Position numbers and translations under genes: made by a program. This document shows, one piece after another, positions 1 to 8,323 of a stretch of 39,808 bases of DNA. The notes under the pieces are model-generated. The model saw nothing but the letters and a program-made list of their open reading frames with translations. It made no database searches and was not told where the DNA came from. Position 1 is the first letter of the stretch. Each line of letters starts with the position of its first letter. This DNA comes from an uncultured Bacteroidales bacterium (lineage in GTDB: Bacteria > Bacteroidota > Bacteroidia > Bacteroidales > UBA4417): NCBI GenBank assembly GCA_903878265.1, contig CAIRHD010000439.1:1-39808 (forward strand). Direction: 5' to 3'.

Positions 1-242
1 ACGTCACAAATTCCATTTCCGAGATGGCAATAGATAGAAAATTGCCAACGGAATCCTCCAAGCAAATTCTATAGTAAATCTTTGTTTGATAAGTGATTAG
101 ATTGTATTGAGTAGATTATTCACCTTCCAATAGAATTTTTGATGAGAAGCATTTAAGATGCTTTTCTCCACCTGACCCTTAGACCATCTAAACTCATAAT
201 CAGTTCGTTCTTATTAAAGCCGTTGTAGTGCCAAATAAAAAC
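1..242. other. Left-edge intergenic stretch without a gene
   Basis: I see no credible coding frame in this AT-rich stretch. It contains an imperfect hairpin around 144-168 (AAGCAT and ATGCTT arms), which may be the terminator of a gene left of the window. The promoter of the first gene begins immediately to its right. Confidence 0.5.
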
Positions 243-273
243 TTTGTAATATGTACGATTGGAAGTAATTTTG
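243..273 (+). promoter_or_regulatory. Bacteroidota-type promoter of the PagL-like gene
   Basis: A TTTG at 243-246 is followed after exactly 19 nt by TAATTTTG at 266-273. This fits the known Bacteroidota housekeeping consensus (TTTG, about 19 nt, TAnnTTTG). Transcription would start near 280, about 40 nt before the ATG at 321, just ahead of a small hairpin. The assignment rests on motif matching only. Confidence 0.65.
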
Positions 274-284
274 CGTTATAAACT

Positions 285-307
285 TGGCCTTCGAGAGGGC
301 CATTTTT
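285..307 (+). promoter_or_regulatory. Short hairpin plus U-tract in the leader of the PagL-like gene
   Basis: TGGCC (285-289) and GGCCA (298-302) form a 5-bp GC-rich stem with an 8-nt loop, followed by five T. It looks like a weak intrinsic terminator but lies between the predicted transcription start (about 280) and the ATG at 321. It could be a 5' stabilising hairpin, an attenuator, or the terminator of an upstream gene. Confidence 0.4.
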
Positions 308-320
308 ATTAAGCGGAAAT

Positions 321-1469
321 ATGTACCTCTTTAGGTTGAAACCATTTGTTTTGCTGTTAGTTATGCTTGTTGCACTTAGTGTACCGGCAAAAGCGCAGCA
401 TAAACTTTGGGGTTCAAACCTACTGCTCGAGGGTCGTATAAACTATGGTTATATGATAAACCACCACCTCGAAATGAAAATTTTCAACGCACATTTCCCT
501 TCTTTCGAGATAAACCTAGGTAAAGAAACGTATGGCCGCGAACGCTGGCAGACAATGTATGATTACCCTTTTATTGGTGTAAGTTACTGGTATTCGCAAC
601 TTGGTGGTTCCGAATTGGTTGGAAGTGCCCACGCGGTTTTTCCTTATGTAAATTATCCTATTATCCGTAATCGGAAAAATGAGCTTAACTTCAGGGTTGG
701 GCTTGGACTGGCTTATTTAACAAAGTGTTTCGACAGGTTAGATAACTATAAATACATTGCGATTGGCTCGCATGTTAACGCTGCCATTAACCTTATGGCC
801 GAATACCGCTGGCGATTTAGCCCAAAGATGAATTTTGCGGTTGGCCTGGCACTGATGCACTTTTCCAACGGCTCGACAAAAACACCGAATTATGGCATCA
901 ACACACCCGCCATCAACTTGGCCTTCGCGTATCGTTTGAGCAAAGAAAACACTTACCTTAGCAAAAAAATAATGCCTAGGCTTTCCCTTTTCGAATTCCC
1001 AGGCACCAAATCCATCGACCTTTCAATTGGTGCAACAGCGGCTTATAAGGATATGGGAAGCGAATATGGGCGTACTTTTATGATTTACAATATGTTTGGT
1101 TCTGTAATGAAACAGTTTTCGTTTAAAAGCAGCGTAGGCTTGGGCTTTGATGCAACTTACGACGAATCTGATTTCTATTTAGCCAAGCTTAATAAGGTTG
1201 AATACCAAAATAGCCGTCAATTAAGAAGATTTGGGGTTGGGCCTGTTTATCAGTTGAATATGTCGAAACTTTCGTACAACTTTGCACTCGGATTATACAT
1301 TAAGGGCAAAATGGTTCCATCGGGTGTATATTTTAAATTTGGTCTGCAATACATGATCACTGAAAAGCTTTTCGCAAACCTTACCTTACGGACTCATTAC
1401 GGGCAAGCCGACTTTGTAGGGATTGGTTTAGGATTTAAACTTCCATGGGTATATAAAGGACGACAATGA
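321..1469 (+). CDS. Acyloxyacyl hydrolase / lipid A 3-O-deacylase (PagL) family outer-membrane protein
   Basis: A 382-residue protein with a signal peptide (hydrophobic residues 9-20, cleavage likely after Ala25) and many alternating aromatic/polar strands typical of a beta-barrel. Residues 177-195 carry the PagL active-site signature: H180, F181, S182, N183, then a Gly/Thr/Asn-rich turn. PagL enzymes remove the 3-O-linked acyl chain of lipid A in the outer membrane, so a role in LPS remodelling is likely. The protein is about twice the length of classical PagL; the extra C-terminal 170 residues also look strand-rich. A promoter at 243-273 fits the ATG at 321. The stop overlaps the next start (ATGA at 1466-1469), indicating translational coupling with the lipoprotein gene. 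Family assignment is fairly secure; substrate is inferred. Confidence 0.75.
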   Translation: MYLFRLKPFVLLLVMLVALSVPAKAQHKLWGSNLLLEGRINYGYMINHHLEMKIFNAHFPSFEINLGKETYGRERWQTMYDYPFIGVSYWYSQLGGSELVGSAHAVFPYVNYPIIRNRKNELNFRVGLGLAYLTKCFDRLDNYKYIAIGSHVNAAINLMAEYRWRFSPKMNFAVGLALMHFSNGSTKTPNYGINTPAINLAFAYRLSKENTYLSKKIMPRLSLFEFPGTKSIDLSIGATAAYKDMGSEYGRTFMIYNMFGSVMKQFSFKSSVGLGFDATYDESDFYLAKLNKVEYQNSRQLRRFGVGPVYQLNMSKLSYNFALGLYIKGKMVPSGVYFKFGLQYMITEKLFANLTLRTHYGQADFVGIGLGFKLPWVYKGRQ

Positions 1470-2254
1470 AAAAAATAATATTTATCCTTTCCGAAATGGC
1501 AAAAACAAAGCAAACAGGATTTGCATTCATCCTGTTTTTTAGCTTCATATTATTGTTGGGTTCCTGTAAGAAAGAGCAGATTTTTGGTTTTACCAAAAGT
1601 ACCGGAAAAATTGTAACTATTTCGAGACCAATTGATAACAATTTTACGAAAATATTTCTGAACGATGATGTTAACCTTATAATAACTCAAAGCAACACAT
1701 ATAGCATCAAGCTCGAAGGCGGCGAAAACCTGTTACCTGGAATTGTTACTTCGATAAGCGACAGCCTTTTGACGATTAAAAATATAAATACTTTTAACTG
1801 GATGCGTTCTTACGATAAGGAAATAACAGCTTATGTTACCCTTCCGCATATTTTCGAAATAGATTACTTAGCCACCAGTAGGGTTACAAATACTGACACC
1901 ATTCGTGAAGATTCATTAACTGTTAAAGCTTCAGGAGGCTCTGGCTATATCGACCTGACCATTAGAACAGGAACCTCCAAACTCAGCATAATAAGTGGTT
2001 CGGTAGATATGAAATTACAGGGAACTACCGGTGTTAACTTTATCTACTCAGGCGGATATGGCCCATTTCGCTGCACCGACCTAAAGTCTGGATTTCTGTT
2101 TATGCGCAATGCCAGCACCAATGATTGTTATGTGAACGTGAATAAGCATTTTGAGTACGAAATTACAAGCCTTGGAAATATCTATTACAGTGGCAACCCT
2201 CCCCAAATTTCAGGCACCGTAACCGGCGTTGGAAATCTTATTAAATACGATTGA
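1466..2254 (+). CDS. Head-GIN (DUF2807-type) domain lipoprotein
   Basis: A 262-residue protein with a lipoprotein signal: a hydrophobic run followed by LLLGSC, with Cys34 as the lipidated residue. The mature part resembles the Bacteroidota putative auto-transporter adhesin head GIN domain, a beta-helix-like fold: short repeated strands, a motif near IDNNFTKIFLNDDVNLIITQ, and Ser/Thr-rich turns. The biological role of the family is unknown. The ATG at 1466 overlaps the upstream stop by 4 nt and follows AAAGGA; an in-frame ATG at 1496 would give a more usual 23-residue signal peptide, so the start is uncertain. The gene is probably cotranscribed with the PagL-like gene and possibly with the membrane protein 39 nt downstream. 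Confidence 0.7.
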   Translation: MKKIIFILSEMAKTKQTGFAFILFFSFILLLGSCKKEQIFGFTKSTGKIVTISRPIDNNFTKIFLNDDVNLIITQSNTYSIKLEGGENLLPGIVTSISDSLLTIKNINTFNWMRSYDKEITAYVTLPHIFEIDYLATSRVTNTDTIREDSLTVKASGGSGYIDLTIRTGTSKLSIISGSVDMKLQGTTGVNFIYSGGYGPFRCTDLKSGFLFMRNASTNDCYVNVNKHFEYEITSLGNIYYSGNPPQISGTVTGVGNLIKYD

Positions 2255-2293
2255 AATGCTTATCCTGACACTAAATCCATCGACTTGCCAAGT

Positions 2294-3622
2294 ATGCTAA
2301 ACCTTAAAACCTTTACTTCCAGACCAATTTCCTGGTTGGCTCTAACACCTTGGCTTATAGTGCTAGTGGTTTTGTGGACGACCATTAACAACACTTTTAA
2401 AAAGGATTATAAAACTGGCATTATCGAATCGGATGCTAAAGGATATTACGCTTACTTGCCTGCCATTTTTATTTACCATGACCTGAATTTCAGGTTTTTT
2501 TACCAAATTGAGCGCGTTGAATACTATAATCCAACGCTATATTACCAATTCCTCAGGGTCGAGAACAATAAAACTATAAATAAGTATTATGCTGGAACGG
2601 CTCTCTGTTTGATTCCTTTTTTTCTGGCCGGGCATGTGCTAACATTGCTAAAAGGATTTCCAGCAGATGGTTACAGTTATTATTATACCATGATGACCCA
2701 TTTGGGGGCATTGTTTTACCTTATGTTCGCCATGCTTGGTTTGCGAAAATTGTTACGAAGTTATGATATAGGCGAAAAGGAAATCGCCATCATACTTTTA
2801 GCTATTGTTTTTGGCACAAACCTGTTTTATTATGTAGTAACTGAGTTTGCCATGTCGCATGTATATTCGTTTGCGGCTATTGTTTGGTTTTGTTATGCAA
2901 TGAGAAAATATCTAACTAATTACAATGGCAAATATTTGGTTTGCAGCGCATTTCTATTAGGAATCATAGCTTTGATCCGGCCTGTAAATTTACTTGTTGT
3001 ATTAGCAATTCCATTTTTGGCTGGCAACCCAAATCAGTTGCTTGATGGCTTAAAAAGTCTGTTTAATAAACCATGGATTGTACTGTTATGCATTTTCAGT
3101 TTTATCTTTTCAGTTTCGATTCAATTTATAATTTACAAACTATCGACTGGCAATTTCTTTGTATATTCTTACCAACAGGAAGGCTTCAATTTTTTAAATC
3201 CGCAGATTTCTAATTTCCTTTTTAGTTACCGAAAAGGCATGTTTGTTTATACCCCAATGTTATTTTTAAGCCTGATAGGCTTCGTTTTTCTATTCCGCTC
3301 AAGCCGTTTTCAGTTTTATACTTTGATAAGTTTCTTATTCATAATTGTTTATGTATTTTCGTCCTGGCACATGTGGTTTTATGGCGGCAGTTTTTCGCAA
3401 CGCCCAATGATCGAATTTTATGCCTTTTTTTCAATCCCACTTGGAATTGCATTGCAAAAGTTAAGAACCAGCAAAATGCGAAAAGTATTTCTCAGTATTT
3501 TGTTGCTGCTAATCATTGTTTGCCAGATACAAACCTATCAATACCGACGTGCTCAAATTCATTGGTCTGATATGAACGAGGAAAAATACTGGGACGCGTT
3601 TTTGAGGGTGGATAGGTTTTAG
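2294..3622 (+). CDS. Polytopic membrane protein, possible GT-C-like glycosyltransferase
   Basis: A 442-residue protein with about 10-11 hydrophobic segments across its length. After the first membrane segment comes an acidic loop, GIIESDAKGYYAYLPA (about residues 43-58), in the position where GT-C glycosyltransferases and ArnT-like enzymes carry a catalytic acidic motif. Long aromatic loops and a WHMWFYGGSFSQRP segment near residue 366 are conserved-looking. I do not recognise a characterised family, so a lipid-linked sugar transferase role is only suggested. I chose the ATG at 2294; a TTG at 2285 is an in-frame alternative three codons upstream. The last of three co-directional envelope genes, it is followed by low-complexity DNA and the groEL terminator. 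Confidence 0.65.
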   Translation: MLNLKTFTSRPISWLALTPWLIVLVVLWTTINNTFKKDYKTGIIESDAKGYYAYLPAIFIYHDLNFRFFYQIERVEYYNPTLYYQFLRVENNKTINKYYAGTALCLIPFFLAGHVLTLLKGFPADGYSYYYTMMTHLGALFYLMFAMLGLRKLLRSYDIGEKEIAIILLAIVFGTNLFYYVVTEFAMSHVYSFAAIVWFCYAMRKYLTNYNGKYLVCSAFLLGIIALIRPVNLLVVLAIPFLAGNPNQLLDGLKSLFNKPWIVLLCIFSFIFSVSIQFIIYKLSTGNFFVYSYQQEGFNFLNPQISNFLFSYRKGMFVYTPMLFLSLIGFVFLFRSSRFQFYTLISFLFIIVYVFSSWHMWFYGGSFSQRPMIEFYAFFSIPLGIALQKLRTSKMRKVFLSILLLLIIVCQIQTYQYRRAQIHWSDMNEEKYWDAFLRVDRF

Positions 3623-3635
3623 GAAGCAGTTGGGG

Positions 3636-3735
3636 ATTGGGGATTAGGTTTTGGGGATTCCCATATTCGACTCTTCTCCTTTGACCTTTTCCCTCTGACC
3701 TTTTCCTTTTGACTTTTTCCCTTTGACCTTCCCTA
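3636..3735. repeat. Low-complexity short tandem repeats
   Basis: Two simple repeats adjoin: a GGGGATT motif iterated at about 3635-3660, then an imperfect pyrimidine-rich unit of about 14 nt (CTTTGACCTTTTCC and variants) iterated four to five times at about 3678-3730. No coding potential is seen. The repeats sit just after the stop of the membrane protein gene, between convergent genes. Confidence 0.7.
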
Positions 3736-3743
3736 TAAACGCC

Positions 3744-3767
3744 AAAGCCCCACCGAAGCAGGGCTTT
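3744..3767. terminator. Hairpin between convergent genes, likely groEL terminator
   Basis: AAAGCCC (3744-3750) and GGGCTTT (3761-3767) form a 7-bp stem with a 10-nt loop, 32 nt past the groEL stop on the minus strand. The stem itself ends in T on either strand, so it could serve both directions. The tract after the hairpin is only modestly T-rich. Confidence 0.55.
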
Positions 3768-3798
3768 GAACAAAAATATAATCGGGGCAAACATTATT

Positions 3799-5436
3799 TT
3801 AGTACATTCCACCCATTCCGCCCATGCCTGGATTTGGCATTGCAGGTTCCTTATCGTCTTTGCTTTCGAAAATAACACACTCTGTGGTAAGTAACATTCC
3901 AGCAATGGAAGCTGCATTTTCCAAGGCAACGCGAGCAACTTTTGTAGGATCGATTACACCTGAAGAATAGAGGTTCTCATAAACTTCGGTACGTGCATTG
4001 AAACCAAAATCATCCTTGCCATCTTTCACTTTCTGAACAATGATAGAGCCTTCAAGACCAGCATTTGCTACAATCTGACGGAGTGGTTCTTCAAGAGCGC
4101 GTTTCACGATTTTGATACCAAGTTCTTCGTCTTGATTGTCGGTTATTACATTCTCCAATACTGATATTGCACGGATATAAGCAACACCGCCACCAGGAAT
4201 TGTACCTTCTTCAATTGCAGCGCGGGTAGCATGTAAAGCATCATCGAAACGGTCTTTTTTCTCTTTCATTTCAATTTCGCTGGCTGCACCTACATAGATA
4301 ACTGCAACACCACCACTTAATTTTGCAAGGCGCTCTTGAAGTTTTTCACGATCGTAATCGGAAGTGGTAGTTTCAATTTGAGCTTTTATCTGGCTAACGC
4401 GGGCAACTATACCTTCTTTGGTGCCTTTTCCGCTAACAATGGTAGTGTTATCTTTGTCAACGTTTATTTTTTCGGCTTGACCTAAATAACTCAGGTCAGC
4501 ATCTTCCAAACGGTAACCTTGTTCTTCCGAAATAACGGTTCCTCCTGTAAGTATTGCGATATCTTGTAACATTTCCTTGCGGCGATCGCCAAAACCTGGA
4601 GCTTTAACGGCTGCAATTTTGAGTGAGCCACGGATTTTGTTTACAACCAAAGTTGCAAGTGCTTCCCCATCAACATCTTCGGCAATTATAAGCAAAGGAC
4701 GGCCTGTTTGAACCACTTTTTCCAGTACTGGAAGCAAATCCTTCATGCTGCTCACTTTTTTATCGTGGATCAGGATGAATGGGTTTTCGTAAACAACTTC
4801 CATTTTTTCGGCGTCTGTTACAAAATATGGCGAAATATATCCGCGGTCGAATTGCATACCTTCAACAACCTTAACAGTTGTTTCTATGCCTTTAGCTTCT
4901 TCAATGGTGATTACGCCTTCTTTGGAAACGGCTTTCATGGCTTCAGCCAAAAGTTTGCCAATAGTTTGATCGTTGTTAGCCGAAACTGTAGCAACTTGCT
5001 GGATTTTCTCGATGCTATCGCCAACTTCTTTGGATTGTTTTTTCAAATCAGCAACCACAAGGGCAACTGCTTTCTCGATACCACGTTTTAAATCCATTGG
5101 ATTTGCACCGGCGGTAACATTTTTCAATCCTGTTGTGATAATAGACTGAGCCAAAACGGTAGCTGTAGTTGTGCCATCACCTGCAACATCTGCGGTTTTC
5201 GAAGCAACTTCTTTTACCATTTGTGCGCCCATGTTTTCAACGGCATCTTTCATCTCAACTTCTTTGGCAACAGTAACACCGTCCTTGGTGATCTGAGGTG
5301 CGCCATAAGTTTTTTCGATAATAACATTGCGGCCTTTAGGGCCTAAAGTTACTTTTACAGCATTTGCCAAGGCATCAACGCCTTTTTTCATGCGGTCGCG
5401 AGCTTCGCTTTCAAAAATTATTTCTTTCCCTTTCAT
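3799..5436 (-). CDS. groEL: Chaperonin GroEL (Hsp60)
   Basis: A 545-residue protein, the usual length, recognisable from end to end. It assembles into the double-ring cytosolic chaperonin that folds proteins with ATP and the GroES lid. The nucleotide-binding motif GDGTTT includes Asp87; the equatorial LGPKGRNV segment lies at about 31-38, and the C-terminus is the flexible Gly-Gly-Met tail. The ATG lies 24 nt after the groES stop, so the two form the classical operon. No CIRCE-type operator was found upstream of groES. Nothing is odd in the sequence. Confidence 0.98.
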   Translation of the reverse strand: MKGKEIIFESEARDRMKKGVDALANAVKVTLGPKGRNVIIEKTYGAPQITKDGVTVAKEVEMKDAVENMGAQMVKEVASKTADVAGDGTTTATVLAQSIITTGLKNVTAGANPMDLKRGIEKAVALVVADLKKQSKEVGDSIEKIQQVATVSANNDQTIGKLLAEAMKAVSKEGVITIEEAKGIETTVKVVEGMQFDRGYISPYFVTDAEKMEVVYENPFILIHDKKVSSMKDLLPVLEKVVQTGRPLLIIAEDVDGEALATLVVNKIRGSLKIAAVKAPGFGDRRKEMLQDIAILTGGTVISEEQGYRLEDADLSYLGQAEKINVDKDNTTIVSGKGTKEGIVARVSQIKAQIETTTSDYDREKLQERLAKLSGGVAVIYVGAASEIEMKEKKDRFDDALHATRAAIEEGTIPGGGVAYIRAISVLENVITDNQDEELGIKIVKRALEEPLRQIVANAGLEGSIIVQKVKDGKDDFGFNARTEVYENLYSSGVIDPTKVARVALENAASIAGMLLTTECVIFESKDDKEPAMPNPGMGGMGGMY

Positions 5437-5460
5437 GTATGAAGTTTTTTTAGGTTAAAA

Positions 5461-5739
5461 TTAAATTACAGCCAAAATATCGCTTTCGCGCATAATCAGA
5501 TAATCCTTACCATCGAAATTGATTTCGGTTCCGGAGTATTTGCCATACAATACCTGATCGCCAACTTTTACTGTGAGAGGCTCATCTTTTTTACCATTTC
5601 CTATGGCAACTACGATGCCTTTTTGTGGTTTTTCTTTAGCGGTGTCGGGGATAATAATACCACCTGCTGTTTTTTGTTCGGCTGCTGCCGGCTCAACCAG
5701 TACTCGGTCGGCCAAAGGTTTTACATTTACCTGTGCCAT
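5461..5739 (-). CDS. groES: Co-chaperonin GroES (Hsp10)
   Basis: A 92-residue protein with the N-terminal [11 protein letters not shown] strand, the mobile loop [15 protein letters not shown] (about 24-38) that contacts GroEL, and the roof/GKYSGTEI segment. It caps the GroEL ring as a heptamer. It is the first gene of the groES-groEL operon. The upstream DNA to the secG terminator (5740-5928) must hold the promoter; I see no clear housekeeping promoter there, which would fit stress-type regulation. Confidence 0.98.
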   Translation of the reverse strand: MAQVNVKPLADRVLVEPAAAEQKTAGGIIIPDTAKEKPQKGIVVAIGNGKKDEPLTVKVGDQVLYGKYSGTEINFDGKDYLIMRESDILAVI

Positions 5740-5780
5740 GTTTGTATTTGATTTTTATGTTAAGTGATTAATTAATTTCT

Positions 5781-5796
5781 ACAATGCCGTCATTGT
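5781..5796. promoter_or_regulatory. Inverted repeat upstream of groES
   Basis: ACAATG (5781-5786), a 4-nt spacer and CATTGT (5791-5796) form a perfect dyad 41 nt upstream of the groES start codon. It does not match CIRCE. It could be an operator for heat-shock control or a leader hairpin; this is inference from position alone. Confidence 0.3.
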
Positions 5797-5928
5797 CATA
5801 TTTCATGCCAAACTGAAAATAGCGAAGTATAAGCCATCCTATACTATAGTCTTAATATATTAATAATGAATCGTTTAAAAATTATATCCAATTTTAGAGA
5901 AGCAAATTTGAGCAGGTTGATACCTGAC

Positions 5929-5970
5929 AAAAAAAAAGAATGTCAGAATGTGTGCGACATTCTGACATTC
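5929..5970 (-). terminator. Strong intrinsic terminator after secG
   Basis: A perfect 14-bp stem (5938-5951 with 5957-5970, 5-nt loop) is followed, reading on the minus strand, by nine T (A-run at 5929-5937). It lies 22 nt beyond the secG stop and separates the secG transcript from groES-groEL. Confidence 0.92.
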
Positions 5971-5992
5971 ATAATGTTTTTTCGATGAGGAT

Positions 5993-6325
5993 CTATTTGC
6001 CGTCTTTAGGTGCAGATTGAAAATCCTGAACAGGTTGTGCATTTTCATCAATATTCTGACGAAGTTCGGTATCACCAGATCCTTTTGTTCCACCACCACG
6101 TGGGATAACAACTATGGAGAGAAGGCAAAGAACCAATAAGGCAACAGCCAATCCCCAAGTAAATTTTTCAAGAAAATCGGCAGTCTTCCGAACGCCCATA
6201 TACTGATTTGAAGATGAGAAGTTTGAAGCCAAACCACCACCCTTTGAATTTTGAACTAAAACGACCAAGATCATCAACACACAAGCAATGAGGATCAAAA
6301 CCGATACAAAAATAAAAGCATTCAT
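5993..6325 (-). CDS. secG: Preprotein translocase subunit SecG
   Basis: A 110-residue inner-membrane protein with two hydrophobic segments (about 3-22 and 55-73) joined by the SecG hallmark loop: VLVQNSKGGGLAS followed by FLEKFTW. SecG is the small accessory subunit of the SecYEG channel. The C-terminal 35 residues are polar and variable, as is common in this phylum. It lies 32 nt after the preceding gene on the same strand and is followed by a strong terminator, so it is the last gene of the sigma-54 activator-lptE-hypothetical-secG cluster. Confidence 0.93.
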   Translation of the reverse strand: MNAFIFVSVLILIACVLMILVVLVQNSKGGGLASNFSSSNQYMGVRKTADFLEKFTWGLAVALLVLCLLSIVVIPRGGGTKGSGDTELRQNIDENAQPVQDFQSAPKDGK

Positions 6326-6357
6326 AGTCTCTTGTTTTTTATGTATTTATAAATGTG

Positions 6358-7314
6358 TTACTTACGCTTATTCTCTATTTCTTTAATTCGGGCTGCAAAG
6401 TAACTACTTTTTTCGGGAATACGCAACACCAGTTTTTCATAAATTTTTATTGCCATTGTATTAAGACCTTGATTTTCGTAAATCACGGCCAAAGTCTCGC
6501 TTACCAAATCATCGGGAAGGCTCGCGCTTTGCCGTGCATTATCTTCGGGGTTGAAGAACTCGCGCTTCGGGGTACTGATACGTGGATCTTCACGTATAAA
6601 CCTATCAACCAAATCATTGTGTGTTGAAAGCTTTTCCTTTTTTACAAATTGGTTGCCAATTTCCAACTCTGGTTCATTAAGGTTTTCAAGCTCAGGCTCA
6701 AAAATTTCCACCTCGCTCAAACGCAGAAAAATGTTATCAATCAGTCTGTTTCCTAATGTTGGAAGGGGGTTATTTTTAAATATTTCGTTACGGATTTCTT
6801 CAATTAATTCTGTATCTGTTGCAATTCCGCCTTCGTGCTCGTTTGGTTTATTCGTTTTTTCCTCGAAATCAACTTTAATTACCTCAAGGGCATAAATTTC
6901 GAATTCACTTTCAAATGCTTGGTTGCTTTCGATAATGTTTTCAGATGCTTGTTTTACATCCATTTCATCCTCGACCGAATTTTCAATTGGTAGTGGGGTA
7001 TCCAAATAAGTCGGCAATTCGGGAAGTTCGGCAAGTTGATCCTGTTTTGTTTTGTCTTCAGGCTTTTCCGCTGCTCCAATGATTCCCCCTTCAACCAGAG
7101 CTTTCAATTTGCCTCTATCACCGGCATAAGCTGCTGCCAAATAAAGCGATGGCAAGTAATTTTCATGACCAATATTATATAAGTTCCTGGCAAGCATCAT
7201 GCAGGCAACCTGAAAATATGGATATTCAGAAACCAGCATCGACAGCTCATCTAATGTGCTGTTATCCAAAAGCGATGGACTTTTTAAATACCGGTAAAAA
7301 GTTTCAGGAGACAT
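6358..7314 (-). CDS. Conserved hypothetical protein with TPR-like C-terminus
   Basis: A 318-residue soluble protein of unknown function. It has no signal peptide or membrane segment. The N-terminal 80 residues are helical (starting MSPETFYRYL, with a LARNLYNIGHENYL segment); the middle (about 85-250) is acidic, rich in Glu and Asn, and probably disordered; the last 50 residues resemble one or two TPR-like helical hairpins (TLAVIYENQGLNTMAIKIYE). Its place between lptE and secG suggests a role in envelope or secretion assembly, but that is inference. Its start codon lies only 7 nt from a 280-nt tandem repeat array that fills its upstream region. Confidence 0.75.
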   Translation of the reverse strand: MSPETFYRYLKSPSLLDNSTLDELSMLVSEYPYFQVACMMLARNLYNIGHENYLPSLYLAAAYAGDRGKLKALVEGGIIGAAEKPEDKTKQDQLAELPELPTYLDTPLPIENSVEDEMDVKQASENIIESNQAFESEFEIYALEVIKVDFEEKTNKPNEHEGGIATDTELIEEIRNEIFKNNPLPTLGNRLIDNIFLRLSEVEIFEPELENLNEPELEIGNQFVKKEKLSTHNDLVDRFIREDPRISTPKREFFNPEDNARQSASLPDDLVSETLAVIYENQGLNTMAIKIYEKLVLRIPEKSSYFAARIKEIENKRK

Positions 7315-7321
7315 TAGAGTG

Positions 7322-7600
7322 ATTCGGTGGTTTATTCGGTGGTTTATTCGGTTGTCATTCGGTTGTCATTCGGTTGTCATTCGGTTGTCATTCGGTGGTC
7401 ATTCGGTGGTTGATTCAGTGGTCATTCGGTTATCATTCAGTGGTTTATACGGTGGTTGATTCAGTGGTCATTCGGTTATCATTCAGTGGTTTGTTCGGTG
7501 GTTGATTCAGTTGTCATTCGGTTGTCATTCAGTGGTTTATTCGATTGTCATTCGGTTGTCATTCTGTTGTTTATTCGGTGGTTATTCGCTTGTCATCCTG
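7322..7600. repeat. Imperfect 11-12-nt tandem repeat array
   Basis: About 25 copies of ATTCGGTTGTC and variants (ATTCGGTGGTTT, ATTCAGTGGTC and others) stand head to tail with an 11- or 12-nt period: unit starts are seen at 7322, 7334, 7346, 7357, 7368 and 7379. The core ATTCRGTKGT is kept while the last bases vary. The 11-nt period rules out a coding repeat. The array lies directly upstream of the start of the minus-strand gene at 7314 and would form its 5' leader if it is cotranscribed with lptE. Confidence 0.9.
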
Positions 7601-7664
7601 TTGTTGTGCCGCGATTGTTGATACTAAATAAAAATTCTACTTTTTGCCATTAGTTTCATTTTCA

Positions 7665-7765
7665 AATCCTCTCATTTTCAAATTTTCGCATTTTCAAATT
7701 TTCGCATTGCCACATTGCCACATTACCGCATTGCCGCATTGCCACATTACCGCATTATCACATTA
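7665..7765. repeat. Short tandem repeats of CATTTTCAAATTTTCG and CATTGCCA/CATTACCG type
   Basis: Copies of CATTTTCAAATTTTCG are followed by about eight units of CATTGCCA/CATTACCG/CATTATCA. The same family, read on the opposite strand (AATGTGG, AATGCGATAATG), recurs at 30663-30748. The array abuts the lptE stop codon. No coding function is seen. Confidence 0.8.
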
Positions 7766-7768
7766 ACT

Positions 7769-8323
7769 TTACCAATTCACAACCGATTTATTAAAAATAT
7801 CCTGTGCCAATTCTTCGTTAATCAGATCAATCAATGTTTCTTCTACATCTGCCAACCTTTTTTGGGCATCATAATCGTAAAAACGCGAAAAACTGGTTTC
7901 AAAATCTTGTTTTGAATCCTGCGTGTTTGTAAACCTGATATTCACCGTAATTTTCAGGCGCTGCAACTGCGATTGTTGTTCTCCCGAAATAGCAACAGGT
8001 TCGGTGGTATAACCAGTAATTTCACCCTCAATATTAAGGTCGCCTTTTGAACTTACAAGCGAAAGGTTTGATTGGTTGGTAAATTTATCCCTGATTGCTT
8101 CGGTTAATTTACGGCTTAGCGTAGGTTGCACCAGTAGCGCATTATTGGGCAAGTAACTAATAGATATTGACTTAACGCTTGGCGAAATGCTTGCTCCGGT
8201 GAACGAATAACTGCATCCTTGAAAAATGAAAATCACTGAAAATGCAGCAAGCAAACCGAGCAAGATTGATGCTCGTTTAACTATTGGCAATGTGGTTCGC
8301 TGCTGATCAACCTTTGATTCCAT
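7769..8323 (-). CDS. lptE: LPS assembly lipoprotein LptE family
   Basis: A 184-residue lipoprotein. The signal peptide ends in IFIFQGC, with Cys37 lipidated. The mature part has the LptE pattern: GCSYSFTGASI, a strand motif KSISISYLPNNA, then a helix (LSRKLTEAIRDKFTNQSNLSLV) and a G-DLNIEGEITGY strand. LptE is the plug/partner of LptD in outer-membrane LPS insertion. I set the start at the ATG at 8321-8323, which overlaps the upstream activator gene by 17 nt; the open frame runs 65 codons further upstream, but that part is out of frame with, and inside, the activator gene and has no LptE character. Overlap implies coupled translation. Confidence 0.85.
   Translation of the reverse strand: MESKVDQQRTTLPIVKRASILLGLLAAFSVIFIFQGCSYSFTGASISPSVKSISISYLPNNALLVQPTLSRKLTEAIRDKFTNQSNLSLVSSKGDLNIEGEITGYTTEPVAISGEQQSQLQRLKITVNIRFTNTQDSKQDFETSFSRFYDYDAQKRLADVEETLIDLINEELAQDIFNKSVVNW

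Noticed and set aside
3513-3938. Minus-strand open frame of 141 codons over the end of groEL and the repeats
   Set aside because: It overlaps groEL in another frame, runs through low-complexity DNA and has no recognisable domain.
7322-7765. Repeat arrays as a CRISPR array or repeat protein gene
   Set aside because: Units are 8-16 nt with no unique spacers, and the 11-12-nt period shifts reading frame each unit; the plus-strand open frame 7456-7653 is a by-product of the repeat.
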